NCBI GenBank assembly: GCA_036345935.2
Contig: JADWOT020001478.1
Coordinates: 62,001-126,000 of the forward strand
Reading direction: 5' to 3'
Source: Taenia hydatigena
Lineage: Eukaryota > Platyhelminthes > Cestoda > Cyclophyllidea > Taeniidae
DNA length: 64,000 nucleotides
A model generated the notes under the pieces. It worked only from the letters and a program-made list of their open reading frames with translations. It made no database searches and was not told where the DNA came from. Made by a program: the position numbers and the translations under genes. Of this stretch, positions 36,523 through 49,475 are shown one piece after another (the stretch's first letter is position 1; each line of letters begins with the position of its first letter).

Positions 36523-38321
36523 ATGTTGCTCCTGATCAGCCTTATCTTGCTGGTACCTTCCGTCTTGCATGGAGCGTTTGCAGCGCCAACCCGTAGGTCA
36601 CCCTTTTATGCCTTACTCTAATTTGCATATGCTCTAAATATTTACAAAGGAGAATATTTGCTAGATTAGTAAATATAGCAAGGACGAAGGGCGTGTAGGA
36701 TCTTCGTATCACATCACATCTCAGTCAAATCGATTTGGTACAGCTGAGCAGACACGTCCGTTCCCTTTGTATTACAGCTACTGCTCACCTCGCTTCCCAC
36801 TTTTCCTATTTATTGTTAAATTTTATTTGAACTTGCATCCACCGTTCGATAAGTATGACTTTGTCCAGCTTCATTGCGCCTTAGCGTTTTTACCTAATTG
36901 ACACATGGTTGAGTGAATTAAGTTTTGTGAAAGAAACCCATGCACGTCGTTGTTTGACTTGAGTGACTTAGTGCAAATTGCACCAACATTTATTGTTTTG
37001 GGTAGGGTTGAAAAAACGAAATTTGTTGCCTTTAGTAATATGCGGAGAAGGAGAGGGTTCATAAGTGTAGCGGAAGGCATTTGGGATCCAGCTGGTTCTA
37101 CTTTACTGTCAATCCACGGGCACACGCGCTTTCGCCTCTACTTATACTAAAGTCCTCTGCGACAACGGAATCAATAAAGATAAAATAACTTCGTTGTAAA
37201 TGCTTGTATTTTATAGCTTGCACTTCCCGTCTATTGTCATGGGCTTGTGAAATTCAGTCGCAAGGCTAAACTTCTGTTGAGTTCCATAGTGCTGTGTCTG
37301 GTTCGATGCGTAATTTCATAAGCGTTGAATGATAAGTCGGTAGTTTCGAGGTCTTGATCAGGCTTGCAATTGTGGATTGTGCAGCATGTGTAATGCGGAA
37401 TGTCGTGCTGTGGGATCGTCATGCCCGACACTTCTAACTCATTGGCTGCCCTGCCGGCACCCGAAGCATGGCGCGCAGTACCTTATTATTCTGAATTAAT
37501 CTATACATTTCTCCATTTGCCCTGATGCTCGACAATTTTGCACACACCCCTTATTCATTGAATGCACGTGGGAATGCAATGAGGTACGATAGTGGCTAAT
37601 CGTCGTCCTTGTTGTTTGTGCAGGTCAGGATGCTCCCCGAAACGTGCAGCTTATAGTAATCGACTCAAATACGGTGAACATGACGTGGGATAAGCCGCTT
37701 AGACCCAACGGTACCATTACTGGTTATCTTGTCGATCTCCGTCTCGACAATGGACCTTCTAAATCCATTTACGCCTCAAATAATTACTATGTCTTCGGAG
37801 ACTTAAGGCCGGGGCAAGCAGTTTCTGCCGCTGTTGCTGCACTCATTCGGCAGAAAGGTTCAGTGATGGGTGAGGAAGTCGGTAGTTATAGCGAAGCAGT
37901 AAGGGCAAATACACCACCTTTGAAGGAAGGTGAGTTCTTTTTACTCCTTTTATGGAATGCTGGACCACAAAAATGATTACGTTTATTAGGAACCAAAATG
38001 CATCTAAACTTGTTTCATTCTGCCATGATAACTCGACTGCAGAGAGTGAGATAGTTGTCCTTAATAAGGCAGGTCCAATTACCCTTCCATTTACAGTTAG
38101 TAATTAGTTGACATTTGGGCAATTAAATATGTAATTCACGAGATTTATTGTTTCGGATACAAGGGGGGAGTGAAGCCGCAACTACGACGAATGGCACTTC
38201 ACACGTTACAAACCCTGTGAAGACAACTTCAGGAGGTTCTGCCACATCAGTTGCAACCACCACGATCTATTGGACTACATTTACCTCAATGATCCTTATG
38301 TTGCCGTCACCCTTATTGTAA
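36523..38321 (+). CDS. Secreted FN3-domain surface protein, EG95-like layout (right arm)
   Basis: Exon 1 is 36,523-36,592, exon 2 is 37,624-37,929 and exon 3 is 38,164-38,321 (178 codons with the stop). Both introns are phase 1, with donors GTAGGT and GTGAGT and acceptors GTGCAG and ATACAAG. The start ATG is preceded by an in-frame TGA nine bases upstream. Residues 1-20 are a signal peptide (MLLLISLILLVPSVLHGAFA). Residues about 26-122 are one FN3 domain: APRNVQL strand A, MTWDKP with the core Trp-45, NGTITGYLV, and YYVFGDLRPG before strand F. N-glycosylation sites lie at Asn-42, 52 and 135. A Ser/Thr-rich stalk (126-158) leads to a hydrophobic tail ending SMILMLPSPLL, consistent with a GPI signal or short membrane anchor. 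Exon-per-domain layout as in EG95/TSOL18-type antigens. The stop overlaps a GTAAGT donor consensus (38,318-38,323), so a longer spliced form is possible. Confidence 0.78.
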
Positions 38322-41300
38322 GTCTGTCCAAACTGTCGACTAATGTGCCCACCTCGAATACTATAGCTCAAGACTTGTGTTTGTCAAAAGCGCTATTTTT
38401 CTTATTTTACGATTCACTAGTGCAGAGAATGGTCGGGTCGACAGTCGTGCATCTCTATTTATTAGTCAGGGGACTAACCTCTGTAAACTATTTATTGTGA
38501 CAAATGCAGCTTTCGTCATTTCGATTCATTCTCATTGATGCACAACCGCGTTTGCCTTAGTGATGTACGTTTGGCAAAATGAGGAAACGAACACGGATTA
38601 ATTGGAAAGTAGGCTGCAAGTTATTTATTGTTTAGTGCTGGAAGGCTGCACCATATTGTTTGGCATATCTTCAGGGTTTTCATTTTGTAGCCTTCGACCC
38701 TACCATTCATTGGTTTTACAAAGAAAGCATTTTCGTGTGGACTCATTAATGCCATGAAGTAGATTCTTAGGAATAAGAAACTACACTCCCAACCACCTAA
38801 AGAAATATAAAATGGGTGTCAATTGGTTCATACGGACAGCAGCTTTTATGACCGGTGTGCAAGAAATAATGTGTAAGACTGCTGAGTGAGTCCATTTTTC
38901 AGTGAACTAATTGAGGCGAGTCTAAGCACAAATGCCCTGACTCTAAGGTGGAAGTGTTTAAAGGTTTGTTCAAAGGCGTGTTGCTTATTCATCTCGGGCA
39001 CGAGTCATGCAACACTCAAGCGATTGAAGAAATGGGTGCTCTCATGTTGTGAGTGGGAATCCTTGCGGTGAACGCTATCACTGATAGATGAGCTGCTGTT
39101 CAACGTGCCATCACCCTTGGCAGCTGAGCATTATACGCAACCGTTGAGTTGACTGGAAACCATAGCACTGTATGCTATCCAACGCGAGTAATGGACTTGT
39201 TGTCTGTCTCCTCGATTAGTGGCGTCAAGACTTACCCGCGACGCATAGGGCAACTGCCAGCGACTAGAACTATTTTCCACTGTGATCTAATTCCTTATAC
39301 ATACGCTATTGAAGGCGACAATTTAACCCTAACCCTCATCAAATATTCATTCACTCGAGTTTTATCCCGAACTGTTAAAGGCTGGAAACTTTGACCAGAA
39401 ATAGAAGTCTATGGATCGCTGCATATCCCGAAAGGTCTTGGTGACCCTACTCGCACTCAAGTAAATGAATAGTCCCCAAAATTGTTTCTATCTAAAAGTC
39501 AGTAAATTCTCATAGTTAAATTACTGAGAGCCATTTAAACCCGTAAGAGATTACGCAAACCAGAATAGGGAGGACTTCAATGACGTTCCACAGGTGACAG
39601 GTTCGCAGGTAAATGCACCAGATGTGGGTGGACTACGGGTCGGGAGAAATTCCTTGCTCAAGAATGACAGCCGTCACTGGGAGATTGTGTCGACTTTTTC
39701 GTGCAGTGGAGGATTGAGTGAAGGGATTACTCCGAAGTGCGTGGTCAAAGCGTTAGTAAACATGGCAAATAAACTGGTCGCGTGGACAGTTGATCTTTAG
39801 TATCTGCAGTTTGCTTTGACGCTGCTGAAGTGCCTTTGATTGGACTCCAGGTAGAAAAACTCAAATGGCAATTTTACCATAAACTTGGCGTGTCACCTAG
39901 TCGAGCACCGTCATTCCATTCACATGAACACGCAAACATTTCCAACGTTATAAGACGGCAGTTACAGTGACGAAAAATAAGTTACCACTTGCTTTTCACC
40001 AGGTCGTGCGATAGGGAACAGTAATGGTAGTGCGAAATGCCTGGCTGAGATAAAAGAATGGTTCATTCGTTAGATTTAATTTAAAATATGCGCGATCTTT
40101 AAGGTCCATTGTTCCACTCACTTGTGTGGTGTCCCAACCATTGCGCCGGTCCTGCATCTCCTCTCAGCGCAAACGATAAATCCCTCTACCATGCTTAAAT
40201 GGGCAAACGCAAAGTCATCTTCCCCTCAGCATTTAAAATAATCCAACTTAGACGAATGGCATGCCATCCAAGTGAGGCAAGAAATGCTCGCATGTGAACT
40301 GCATGATATTGCGTGTTGGTGACACAGTATGAGTGGTCAATGACCTTTCCGTGTTTAAAGACTTTGACACAAATGTGGACGTGGATGCACTTGGATCGTG
40401 CACCTTGATCTTTTACAACAAGCGTTGCCCACTTGCCAGTGAATGTCGTGCATCGCGTCTGGGATGTCATTGATTGCCTGTGGCATCAGAAGTCTCCAGT
40501 TGCACCACCGCACCATGCATAATGAGCGCAAAAGACATGCTATCAGGAGCACAAAAAATTCAATGAATTTTTAAATAGCTTTGCTTCGGCTTTTGGCCAA
40601 AGAACGCGTTCATTTAATAAAGCTTACTTCATTTCTGATTTTATCCATTCATTAACCAAGGCGGTTTGAAGTCATTAGCAGATACATCTTAAATTAATTT
40701 TCCGCTAGTTGTTTCATCGCTTCAATCCTAATCTACCCATATCGTGTACGCACTGGTATATCAGCTCGCCTATCAATTCATTTTCCAGTGAAATTTATGT
40801 AAAATTTACTGGCCCACCATTGACGCAAACTCGAACTGGCCCTCCATGTATTCTGGGTCAAACCCTCCTTCCGTCCATATCCTCTCAAGTTACCATTTAG
40901 TCTGCTTAGCACCGCAACCCCTCTCGCATCTGTCTACAAATCCTTTTATAATTTGTTTATCCGTTTAGTGACCCCGGATTCGTCCATGTTGCATTTAACC
41001 TTCGTGTATGGCGCTCTTGAGCACCTTTCACCTAACCATGCTTACACACTAGCACTGCAATCGTTATGCGTAAGAAAGTTGTCTGCGTGCTACGACACTG
41101 GTTGGGATCCTACTTTCGGAGAGACGAGTAGACAACCAAACGAAATCCGACAGACCGCAGAGAGACAATCAGGGACATCTACAGGCTGGTGGGGTTGGGC
41201 GCGTCTAAAATCCCACAGTACTTCAGATGCAAGTACGCGTCAATACATTGGCACACAACTAATTCAAGAATTTCACTCTTTCTCTACTCTTTACTGTGTT

Positions 41301-41737
41301 TCCCACACACGTACTGTGGGAAAATTAAGCGAACTTTCGATCAGTGCGGTACGCGTTTTCGACAAAAATTCCCATTTGGAATGTCCTTTGCATTCAGGCA
41401 GAACTCTCCCCAGCGAATACTACTAAAACTGAAGAGTAGAGGAAGTCTTGTCAATTGTGGAATTAGATGATATTGTGGAGGTGGCTGTCTGAAGCTGCTA
41501 ATTTTTGAATGCTAAATGGTTGTCGTTGAAAAATAAGTATGCTACTTATGCAGACAGCTGCTTTAAAGGAAAACCTTTAAGCGAAAAGTTAGTTGGAGCT
41601 TAATCAACTTTTGAAAACGCCTTCTTATGCATACTTCAAGCAAATATGTGCACCTTTTAAAAAATATAAGCCATTGATGCCTTAGATATCAAAGAAAACA
41701 CTAGAATTTGCTTCATTATAAAAAAACCATAGCGATG
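38322..41737. other. Right-arm DNA downstream of FN3 gene, no recognised gene
   Basis: Mirror of 26,101-29,516. An AATATAAAA near 38,805 is the nearest variant polyadenylation signal after the stop at 38,321. Differences between the arms begin at 38,484, with a cluster of four at about 38,690-38,755. Confidence 0.4.
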
Positions 41738-43282
41738 CACGCAATGTGGTATTATTATTGTGTTTTTTGCCGCAAGGAAAGCTTTGTGCAAATGAGTGCC
41801 TAGGATGCGATTTAGCACGGTCTGATGATAAGCAACGAGAGCCATGCCTGCAGCGAAGATGGGAGATCCATCGCTGGAATAAAAGAAGGGGTGACACTTG
41901 GAATGAATGGCTAAAAGACGTTGTTGTCGCATTTTATTTAAAGACACGGATAAATAAAGTGCAATATCAATTTTACAAAATTGTTTAATACGGCAGCATA
42001 CATAGTAGTAGTAATAGGTTCTTATTTAAATTGTGCTTATAAGTCGTAATCATTCGATTCCATCTGTTAAATAAAATGTATCACGAATCATTTTAAAACG
42101 CAATAAATGCCTATGACTCGTGCGATTTTTAAGGCACAATCGACTGCATTTTGTATTTTTTTTGTGAAGTGAAGACGTCTTTAAGTCAAGTTATTTCCTC
42201 ATCATTTTGAAGGTCATTGGCAGTAGCCACTTTTCTCCTCGGCAATATAGTATACCCTTTGTCACATTAAAATGCCATGATTTTAACAAAAGTGAAACTC
42301 TTTTATAGAATAGCATGAACTTTTCTGAGCCGCTAGAAATCACTTAGTAAAAATAGCAGTGCGGGCCTTGAACTCCACAAAAATGTGTCTCGTTTGATTT
42401 GAGCACAATTTGCTGAGCATGGCTATTCAACGAACGTTCCGGAATCAGAATCCCGTCCCTACCATCGCCTCAATACAATTCAGGTCAGAATGAATTGTAT
42501 TTTAATGATTTTAATCACGTCGTTGTCCATAAGGAAACAACTGTCGTTCGCTAGATTATTTGACTTCACCACTTATTCCCAAGATCTTAATCAGTAATGC
42601 ACAGTAAAAATCTTTTTTTACTCGTTAATACAATGTTAATGTCTATAGACTACGCTCAGAATAAAAACTTAGGATATTTAACAGTTACAGGGTTGCTGTT
42701 GGGAAAACAATAGCAAATCAGCCACAATGCGATGCACTCTATGCTTATCTCCCATAAAGCGATAGCGATTTGGTTATGCAGCTAAACGAAGAGTGTACTA
42801 TGACTAAAATGGGAAAGAAGACGCGAACCCCAACTGCGCCGTATTCTCTTTCATTCTATCTAGAGTTCGGTAAAACTAGGTATCAAGCGTTATTTTGCTC
42901 CCGTGCCTGTAAATTGCAGTTCCATCGCAAAGCGTCTGATAGATAGGAATGGCTGCAATGCATTGGGAATGATTTCATTACAAAAAGTGAGGTAGAAACA
43001 GCATAAAACTGTAATCGGTTTTCCTGCTTTCATCTACAATGATTCAAATTTTCGCTTAGAGCTAACCTATATTCGAGGAGCCCATTTTGGCAAAAAAGCT
43101 CAAATAGCATGAGCATACAGAGCTGCGATGCATCTGTCCATTCAGGTCCAGGATTAGTCAGAATCAAAACATAGCAGCTTATCCCATTCAGTGAGTGCTC
43201 GCAGTTGTTTTCTTATCTGATTATAAAAATTAAGGCTTGGCCAATAACGAACGCATCAAGGTTAGCACAGAATCGTGATAAG

Positions 43283-43618
43283 CTGCCTTACGTGCTGTAT
43301 CGTCTACTACTTTCCATCTTGCTTCCAGCTTTCGTCTTTATAATTCAGTTATTCGTCTGTGCCTCCCTCCCGGTTCGTTTTCTCCTTGCATTCGGTCATC
43401 CGTTCAGTCTTCCCTTCTGTCGGCTCTCTCGCCCTCTTCTCATCACTCCCAACCTCCTGGCTTGCCATTTCAGAGAAGTCAGAAGGCCGAAGCGGATGGA
43501 TACCGTAGAAATTAGGGGTATGCTATGCGACCAGCCCCTCCACCTCCCCTCTTGTATCCCTGTCCTATCTTCTCCTTCTACGTTTGCGCAAGTAGCTTCA
43601 ATAATATCAAATCTGGTA
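43283..43618 (+). repeat. Nested inverted repeat, copy b (right arm)
   Basis: Mirror of 24,220-24,555. The 146-codon frame (43,205-43,645 plus) differs from the left-arm frame at one residue (Gln for His near the end). Confidence 0.65.
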
Positions 43619-45575
43619 CTCAGGGTTCGTCAAACAAAAAAGTAAAGCTATGACTAGCCTCTTCTAGTGTGCAGCTTGGAAAAGACTGAACTGAGTCAGT
43701 CACTTTATGTTTTGCGCAGTCAGATGACTAGATTAGCAAATAAGGAGACTAAGGTTAGGATTAGATGGGAGAAAGAAAGAAATGAAGGATGCTGCACTAT
43801 AGCACCTTGCAGAGTTATCATATGGTGTCCATTTCCAATCCTCTTTACCCCTTTCCCATCCTGTCTTGTTCTAGGCTCTCCCATTCTCAATTTTTTGTCT
43901 CTATCTTAATCATTCCCTTGCCTCTTTCAGATGTGTAATCACGTTGCTTTGCAGTGCAACGCATTAATTCTGCCAAGCATAGACCTGGGTGCCCACAAAA
44001 AGAACTCATTGCCGTTAGCTTAGTCATCTCTAGGAGTAAGTCACTGATGTCTTTAAATTTCCTACTCTGCACTACGCTTGCTGTGCCGCGCTTACTTTCA
44101 TGTCTCCTACATGCGAAAACACTGTAACACAGCTTGACTAGATCTGGCTAGATTGCACTGGATCGGGACGGACTAGACTAGTCACGTCGACTGAGTTATG
44201 ACAGGCTTGCATAAAATACGGAAGGAGAGGATGGACAGGGCTACCACATCTACCGTGCATACCTCACCTTCAAAGGCGCTTTATGCATTACCATTGATGT
44301 CAACCTAAATAGCACTCCAATTTGACTCTCCTAATCGAATTAACACAGCTCCATGCCATGTAAATTGCTGTCTTTTCTTCCTTTCGTTTTTGCAGACAGC
44401 AGGGATCAGGGCGCACGACTATAAGTAGGCCTAACGATGTCTTCAGAATGGAGGGGCAGGGGCCTTCGCTACTTCCCCTTTCCCACGTCCTACTGCAACG
44501 CGACTTTCGGTGAGAGCATCTTATGTCTCCTACTACAATGTTCCGTGTGCTTCCGAGTGTTGCGCCTTGCATTATGCTCCACTGTTTGTGCTTAATGTAT
44601 TCAATACAACCAAAACAGAGTAGTGGGTACTTCCTGTATTTTATTTCCTTGCCTTTATTTCTCAAGTTAATGACAAAAGAAAATCTCGCTCCTTGCCTCC
44701 TTACTCTGCTCGCCTTCCCCTCCTTCAAACCCAAATTCAATTCGCCCAAACCTCCGCCCTTCCTCCTCTTCCTATCCCATCATATGCAGGCGCCCGCTTC
44801 GTAAGTTTTCCTCATCTCTCCACGAGTCTCACCCTTCATCGTAACATTAAATAATGTTAAGATTCAGAACTAGGGTCAAGCTAGCACAGCCTAGATCAGC
44901 TCAGCCTCAACAGGCTTTACTTATAACCAAATATTGTTCTAGCATAACCTGGCCTGAATCACAAATCATTCTCCATTTCTATCTTTCTTTCCATCTCTCT
45001 AGTTTGTTCTGCACCACTTCGCCTCAATTCCACCTCTTACTTTTACTCCTCCTCCACCTACTCCCTCGAGAGCGAAGGTGAGCGCGTTGCTCCTACCTCC
45101 CACTTTGTGACTTATAGACGCGTCCAACTCTCACCTCACCATCTCACTGTCCTATTCTTTTCTTCCCGCTGCAGCGAATTCATCTACCTGGCGCTCTACA
45201 TTAACGTGTAAGAACGTGCGCCCCCTGTCTTTAGAGAGTCGCCTCAATCACCGTCCCAAAAAGACAAGTAGGAACATCTATGTGTGTGTGCCTGCGCGTA
45301 TGTAGTGCAGTGCTATACTCATCTCATCCTCTCCTCCTCAATTGCCCTTCTGGCCGACCATGCCGGCATTTCTATCCTGGATGAAGATCTTCTATAGTTG
45401 CTCATTGCATGGCCATTTGGTCGCCTTATTAATTTATACTCCACCTTCCGCCAAAAGCCCATCACCGACCCACCAAATTACTTCACTAGTATTTGATCGC
45501 ATTTCCCTTCTTGTGACACCTCTGCTTCCTCTCTTATTTCAGATTAAAATGAAATTCGCACATGTAACTAGCATA

Positions 45576-45893
45576 TTTAATAATATTAAAGTGATGCGTG
45601 CAAGCGCGATAAGAAGAAGATAGCACAGGATGAGGAGAGGGAGAGGTAGCATATCTTACCCTTAATTTCTACTGTAGACATCTGTTTTGGCCTTTTGAGT
45701 TCTCTGGAATGGCGAGCCGGGCGGTCGGAACTGATGCCGGGATGGCGACGAAGGTGACAAACGTAAAAAACAACAAAAGACCGAATGGGAGGAAAAAAAC
45801 GAAGCAAAGGGGTGGCACTGACGGCCAACTGAATTACCAGGACGAATCCACGAAGAAAGATGGGTAGCAGTAGACGAAATAACACGTTAACGA
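45576..45893 (-). repeat. Nested inverted repeat, copy a (right arm)
   Basis: Mirror of 21,945-22,262. The 112-codon frame (45,586-45,924 minus) encodes the same peptide as in the left arm. Confidence 0.65.
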
Positions 45894-47077
45894 TCATATC
45901 CGACGCTGTCGTGCGATGGACCAATTCGAATCCTACACGTGTGAATCGATGAGCGGCCCGTGTTGTCGCGTGGTGTCTCAGGGCCGTCTGATGCTGGACT
46001 TAGGAGGCACCCCTTGTGGATGGTTTTGCGGGAGCAGACATTACTTGCCTTCGTGTCTTTTTACCTTGGTCGATTTCTCTGCATCATGGCGCATGCAAAG
46101 ACTGTGGAGGAGGATGAGACGGACCACCAATACCAATGTGCTTTGAATGAAATGCGTTGCCTTGTCTGGTCTGATTTCCGTCAGCCTTTTATCTCTGTTG
46201 TTTTCTTTTGGAAGGACAACTTTTGGGCAGTTGGGGCAACACGAGATATGAATCTTGTAAAGACTAACGACTAACTCCTGGTGATTGACACAGAGCTCGT
46301 GAAGGCGTGCTTCTGCTGCTTATTTCTAATCGCATACCTAGGCCAATTGTTGCGTTGCAGCAGGGAGGACAATGGCGGTGATTGCACCTCTCCAATGGAG
46401 AGGGACCAACATGATTGTTAAGCTGAAAGCCACGATGGAATAGCTGGAAGAGAGGCGAAGATAAGACGTTCACAGAAGAGAGGAAGCAATGGAGAGGATG
46501 AAGTAAGGCCATTTTCGGATGTTTCTATACAGTGCTGCTGCACTGTGTTCCTTATTCCCAGTTCTCTTTCTTCCGCATTCTCCTGGATGCCTTCGTTTAC
46601 CCATTTCCTCGACCATGTACTCGAGAAAAGCACGTAGGAATAAATTTTGTGGAAGGAATACAAGTTTCTATCATTCGACAAACTCGGAGACGCTCTTCAT
46701 GGTTTACTTTGATAAGTGAAATGCACTAGTTGCGACAATACTTGACTGACGACGCACGTGAATGAGGTTAGTGAGGAGGAGGCGGTTAAGATGAAGCAGT
46801 GAAGGAGGGGAGGGTGGTGGCATAAGTTACTGCTGTTTTTCTACGATTCCAATCTGCGTTGGCTCTTTGACGGCTTCTGAACTATGTAGTGGAAGGTAGG
46901 GAGTTCACAGAGAGATTGGGCGGGAGGCGGTGTAAAGCGTATGCGAGTGTGTGTGGTGGTTAGGTGCATTATTAATCCCTTCTGACTGGTTTGATGACAC
47001 GAATCGCGAGATGGTTTCCTGAGGAGGCACACATCACCTGCCTCTGTGCTTTGCTTCAACATGCTCATTTGCCTACG

Positions 47078-47383
47078 TAAAGCACCTTTTTTACCAGCTT
47101 CTTAGTCAATTTTCGCAGCGGCAAGCAATCCTAGCAAAGTCTTTAGCAAAACGCTTGTAGTAATTTGTCAAGCTAGGAAAATTGCGGAGTTCTGTTTGGT
47201 TAGTTGGCGTTGGTTTAATTCTCACCTGTTTTGAGCGGTCTTAGAGGACTGTTGCCTAATCTGACCAAACTCTATGTCCCACGAAGTTTACGGAGTATTG
47301 TGGCACTTTGGATTTTGTACTACTTCGCATCTTATAAAAATTCATACTCAGCGACGAATATCTTTATTATTTGCTTCTTGACC
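47078..47383 (-). pseudogene. Second Ty3/Gypsy RT relic (right arm)
   Basis: Mirror of 20,455-20,760, with the same ELRNFPSLTNYYKRF connection motif on the minus strand and the same interruptions. Confidence 0.75.
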
Positions 47384-47787
47384 CCATGAAGAGGTTAATG
47401 ATTCCACGAAGTGGGAAGTTCTCCAAAGTGCTGTCTGCTGAACGGTCCTTTGCATGCAACCACCAAAATAAGTCGCGGGGAATGTCAAGACACTGTCGCT
47501 AAATTATCTGCTAGTCTTTCCCAACATACACGCAGTTACAGCTTAAAGGAGCAGACTTATGTCTTCCTCGTCATAGTTTGTGTTTTCCTACAATAAATGT
47601 TATAGATCTTCAACGTTACCTCTTATTGTCTGGAATATAATTACCCTTTAGTGGTTAGTCCATCAATTCAGCTGTCGTCTTCTTTCTCAAGAATGAAACG
47701 CACATCCAGCAAAAATTTATCGTCAAAAGTCGTGATAAGTTAAGGTCACCATCATACTGTAAATAATTGCCCAGACTAGGCACACAC

Positions 47788-47973
47788 TGTAGCGTCCCGA
47801 TGCTTCCTCGAAGGCAAAAGAAGGCTGAATGCTAGGGTAGAATATCTATATTCAGCGGACAGAGGGAGATAGGCTGCTGGCATGGCCCGGAGGCCAGCCC
47901 ACGCAGCTAAGGCAGTACGGCCACCCCTGTGACCTTGACCGAAACCAAGAGTTCCAAGAAACAAAAAACTACA
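47788..47973 (-). mobile_element. LTR-like element (right arm)
   Basis: Mirror of 19,865-20,050, with a few base differences. The TGTAGCGTCCCGA terminus on the plus strand matches TGGCGTCCCGA at 54,316. Confidence 0.55.
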
Positions 47974-49045
47974 AGTACGAATCTAGCAACCCCCATTAAG
48001 CGCAAGCCACACTTTCATGCAAATTCACATTTTTAGATATACATGTATTTGATAAATGTAACTTCTTCACATGCGACATTCACATACCTGCGAAAAGCAA
48101 ATATTTTGTCGTAACTACTGCTTATACGCAGTTAATATTAGCACGTGCACATTAAAAGAATTAGGCATGAACATTATGTAATGGTAAAATGAATACCTTC
48201 AAGAGATTTTTGTAAAAGTATATGGCTTTAATTTGGTGGCTTTATTTGTTATTATAAGTAGACCTTATTGTCAAACAAAACAAGAAATTCCAAAGGTGGA
48301 AAATATTTGGTTTTTGGCAGAGGTGTAAACTATTCAAATGTCCTGGTAATTCGGTAATGTGGATTTACACTTGTTTGGGTGCCTTTTGAATTACATTAAT
48401 TTTTGCAGATAGCTGGATTTACATCACGTAAGTGTTGCCCACCTTTGTTTGAGTGCATTGCTAAATTGAGTGCTATCGCGGCTCGGTGGACGAGTGTTGC
48501 GTAGTTAACCAATCGTATCGGCTGCGAATCAGCTTGCTGTCCATCCGACCGACGTTGTTTTTCATGACCCTGCTCCTCGCATAGTTTTATTGTTTGTCGA
48601 GTAAATGGGTGCTAAGTTTGCGGGTACTTGGTTTTATTGTTAATGATTTTGGCTTAAGGAGAACATTGTGGAAGTGTATGATAGGTTTGCGAGCATGGGG
48701 AGATTCACCATCCTTCTTTCTGAACCTGCTCATGGCCTCGTTTCCGTAAAATAAATTACAGGTCATTTTGGGCCACTGCATGTTCGATTGGGCTAGTTTT
48801 GGCTCATCAGCTGTGTTTATAGAAATTGACAAAGCATTGTCGTACGGTCCTTGTTGTTTTGGGTGTTGGACTCCCCAAGGTATGTAACCACATTGACTTG
48901 AGTTCTGCCGATGTCAAGTGTCGCTCAATTTGTAAATGAGAACCGGAGGGGTTACCCCTTGCAGAACCGCCTCCACTTTGCCTTGAGACCCTGATAAAGG
49001 GAATGCTGAGCTTCAGCGATTTGACAATCGCATATCGCGATATCG

Positions 49046-49475
49046 GACTCTCCTCGGCCTGAATTCAAGTAAGATGGATTCTCGGTCGAGTGTATTGAAG
49101 GACTCTGCTCTGGTCTGAAGGACTTGTCGTAGAACAGAATCGCTTGACTGCCAAAAGACTGTCGGAATTGGGAGAATCGGGGAAGTTTTCTTTGAGCGAG
49201 CAATCAGAACACCGTAATATATGCTAATACTGACGGGTAAGTTTTGTCAGTGGGCGATATAAAATGGATATCTTGCCTCCTTCCTGGTGCATTTAGGCAG
49301 TTACCTTTGTGGGTGAAGAAGCTTAGGAATCTTCAGCTGTAGAATAACCGGCTTCACTGCCTATCCTATGCTGTCTCCCGACTTCGAAAACTGGACACGT
49401 TGAGTCTTTGTGCCAATCTCTGGATGGTGTCTTTCCCTCAAACGGGGTACACCGGAGACCTCAAGTCTTTATCGC
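49046..49475. other. Sharply bounded divergent patch in right arm
   Basis: Mirror of 18,363-18,792. One of the two arms has probably been overwritten here by a diverged third copy. The sequence does not show which arm keeps the older state. Confidence 0.85.

Noticed and set aside
40953..41426. 157-codon frame, the longest in the window
   Set aside because: The left arm has a stop at the matching tryptophan codon, there is no domain, and the frame overlaps other frames. Probably not a gene.
41189..41470. Possible Gypsy RT block (FPFGMSFAF, resembling Met-Pro-Phe-Gly-Leu)
   Set aside because: No neighbouring Tyr-x-Asp-Asp active site or other RT block in any frame. Treated as chance.
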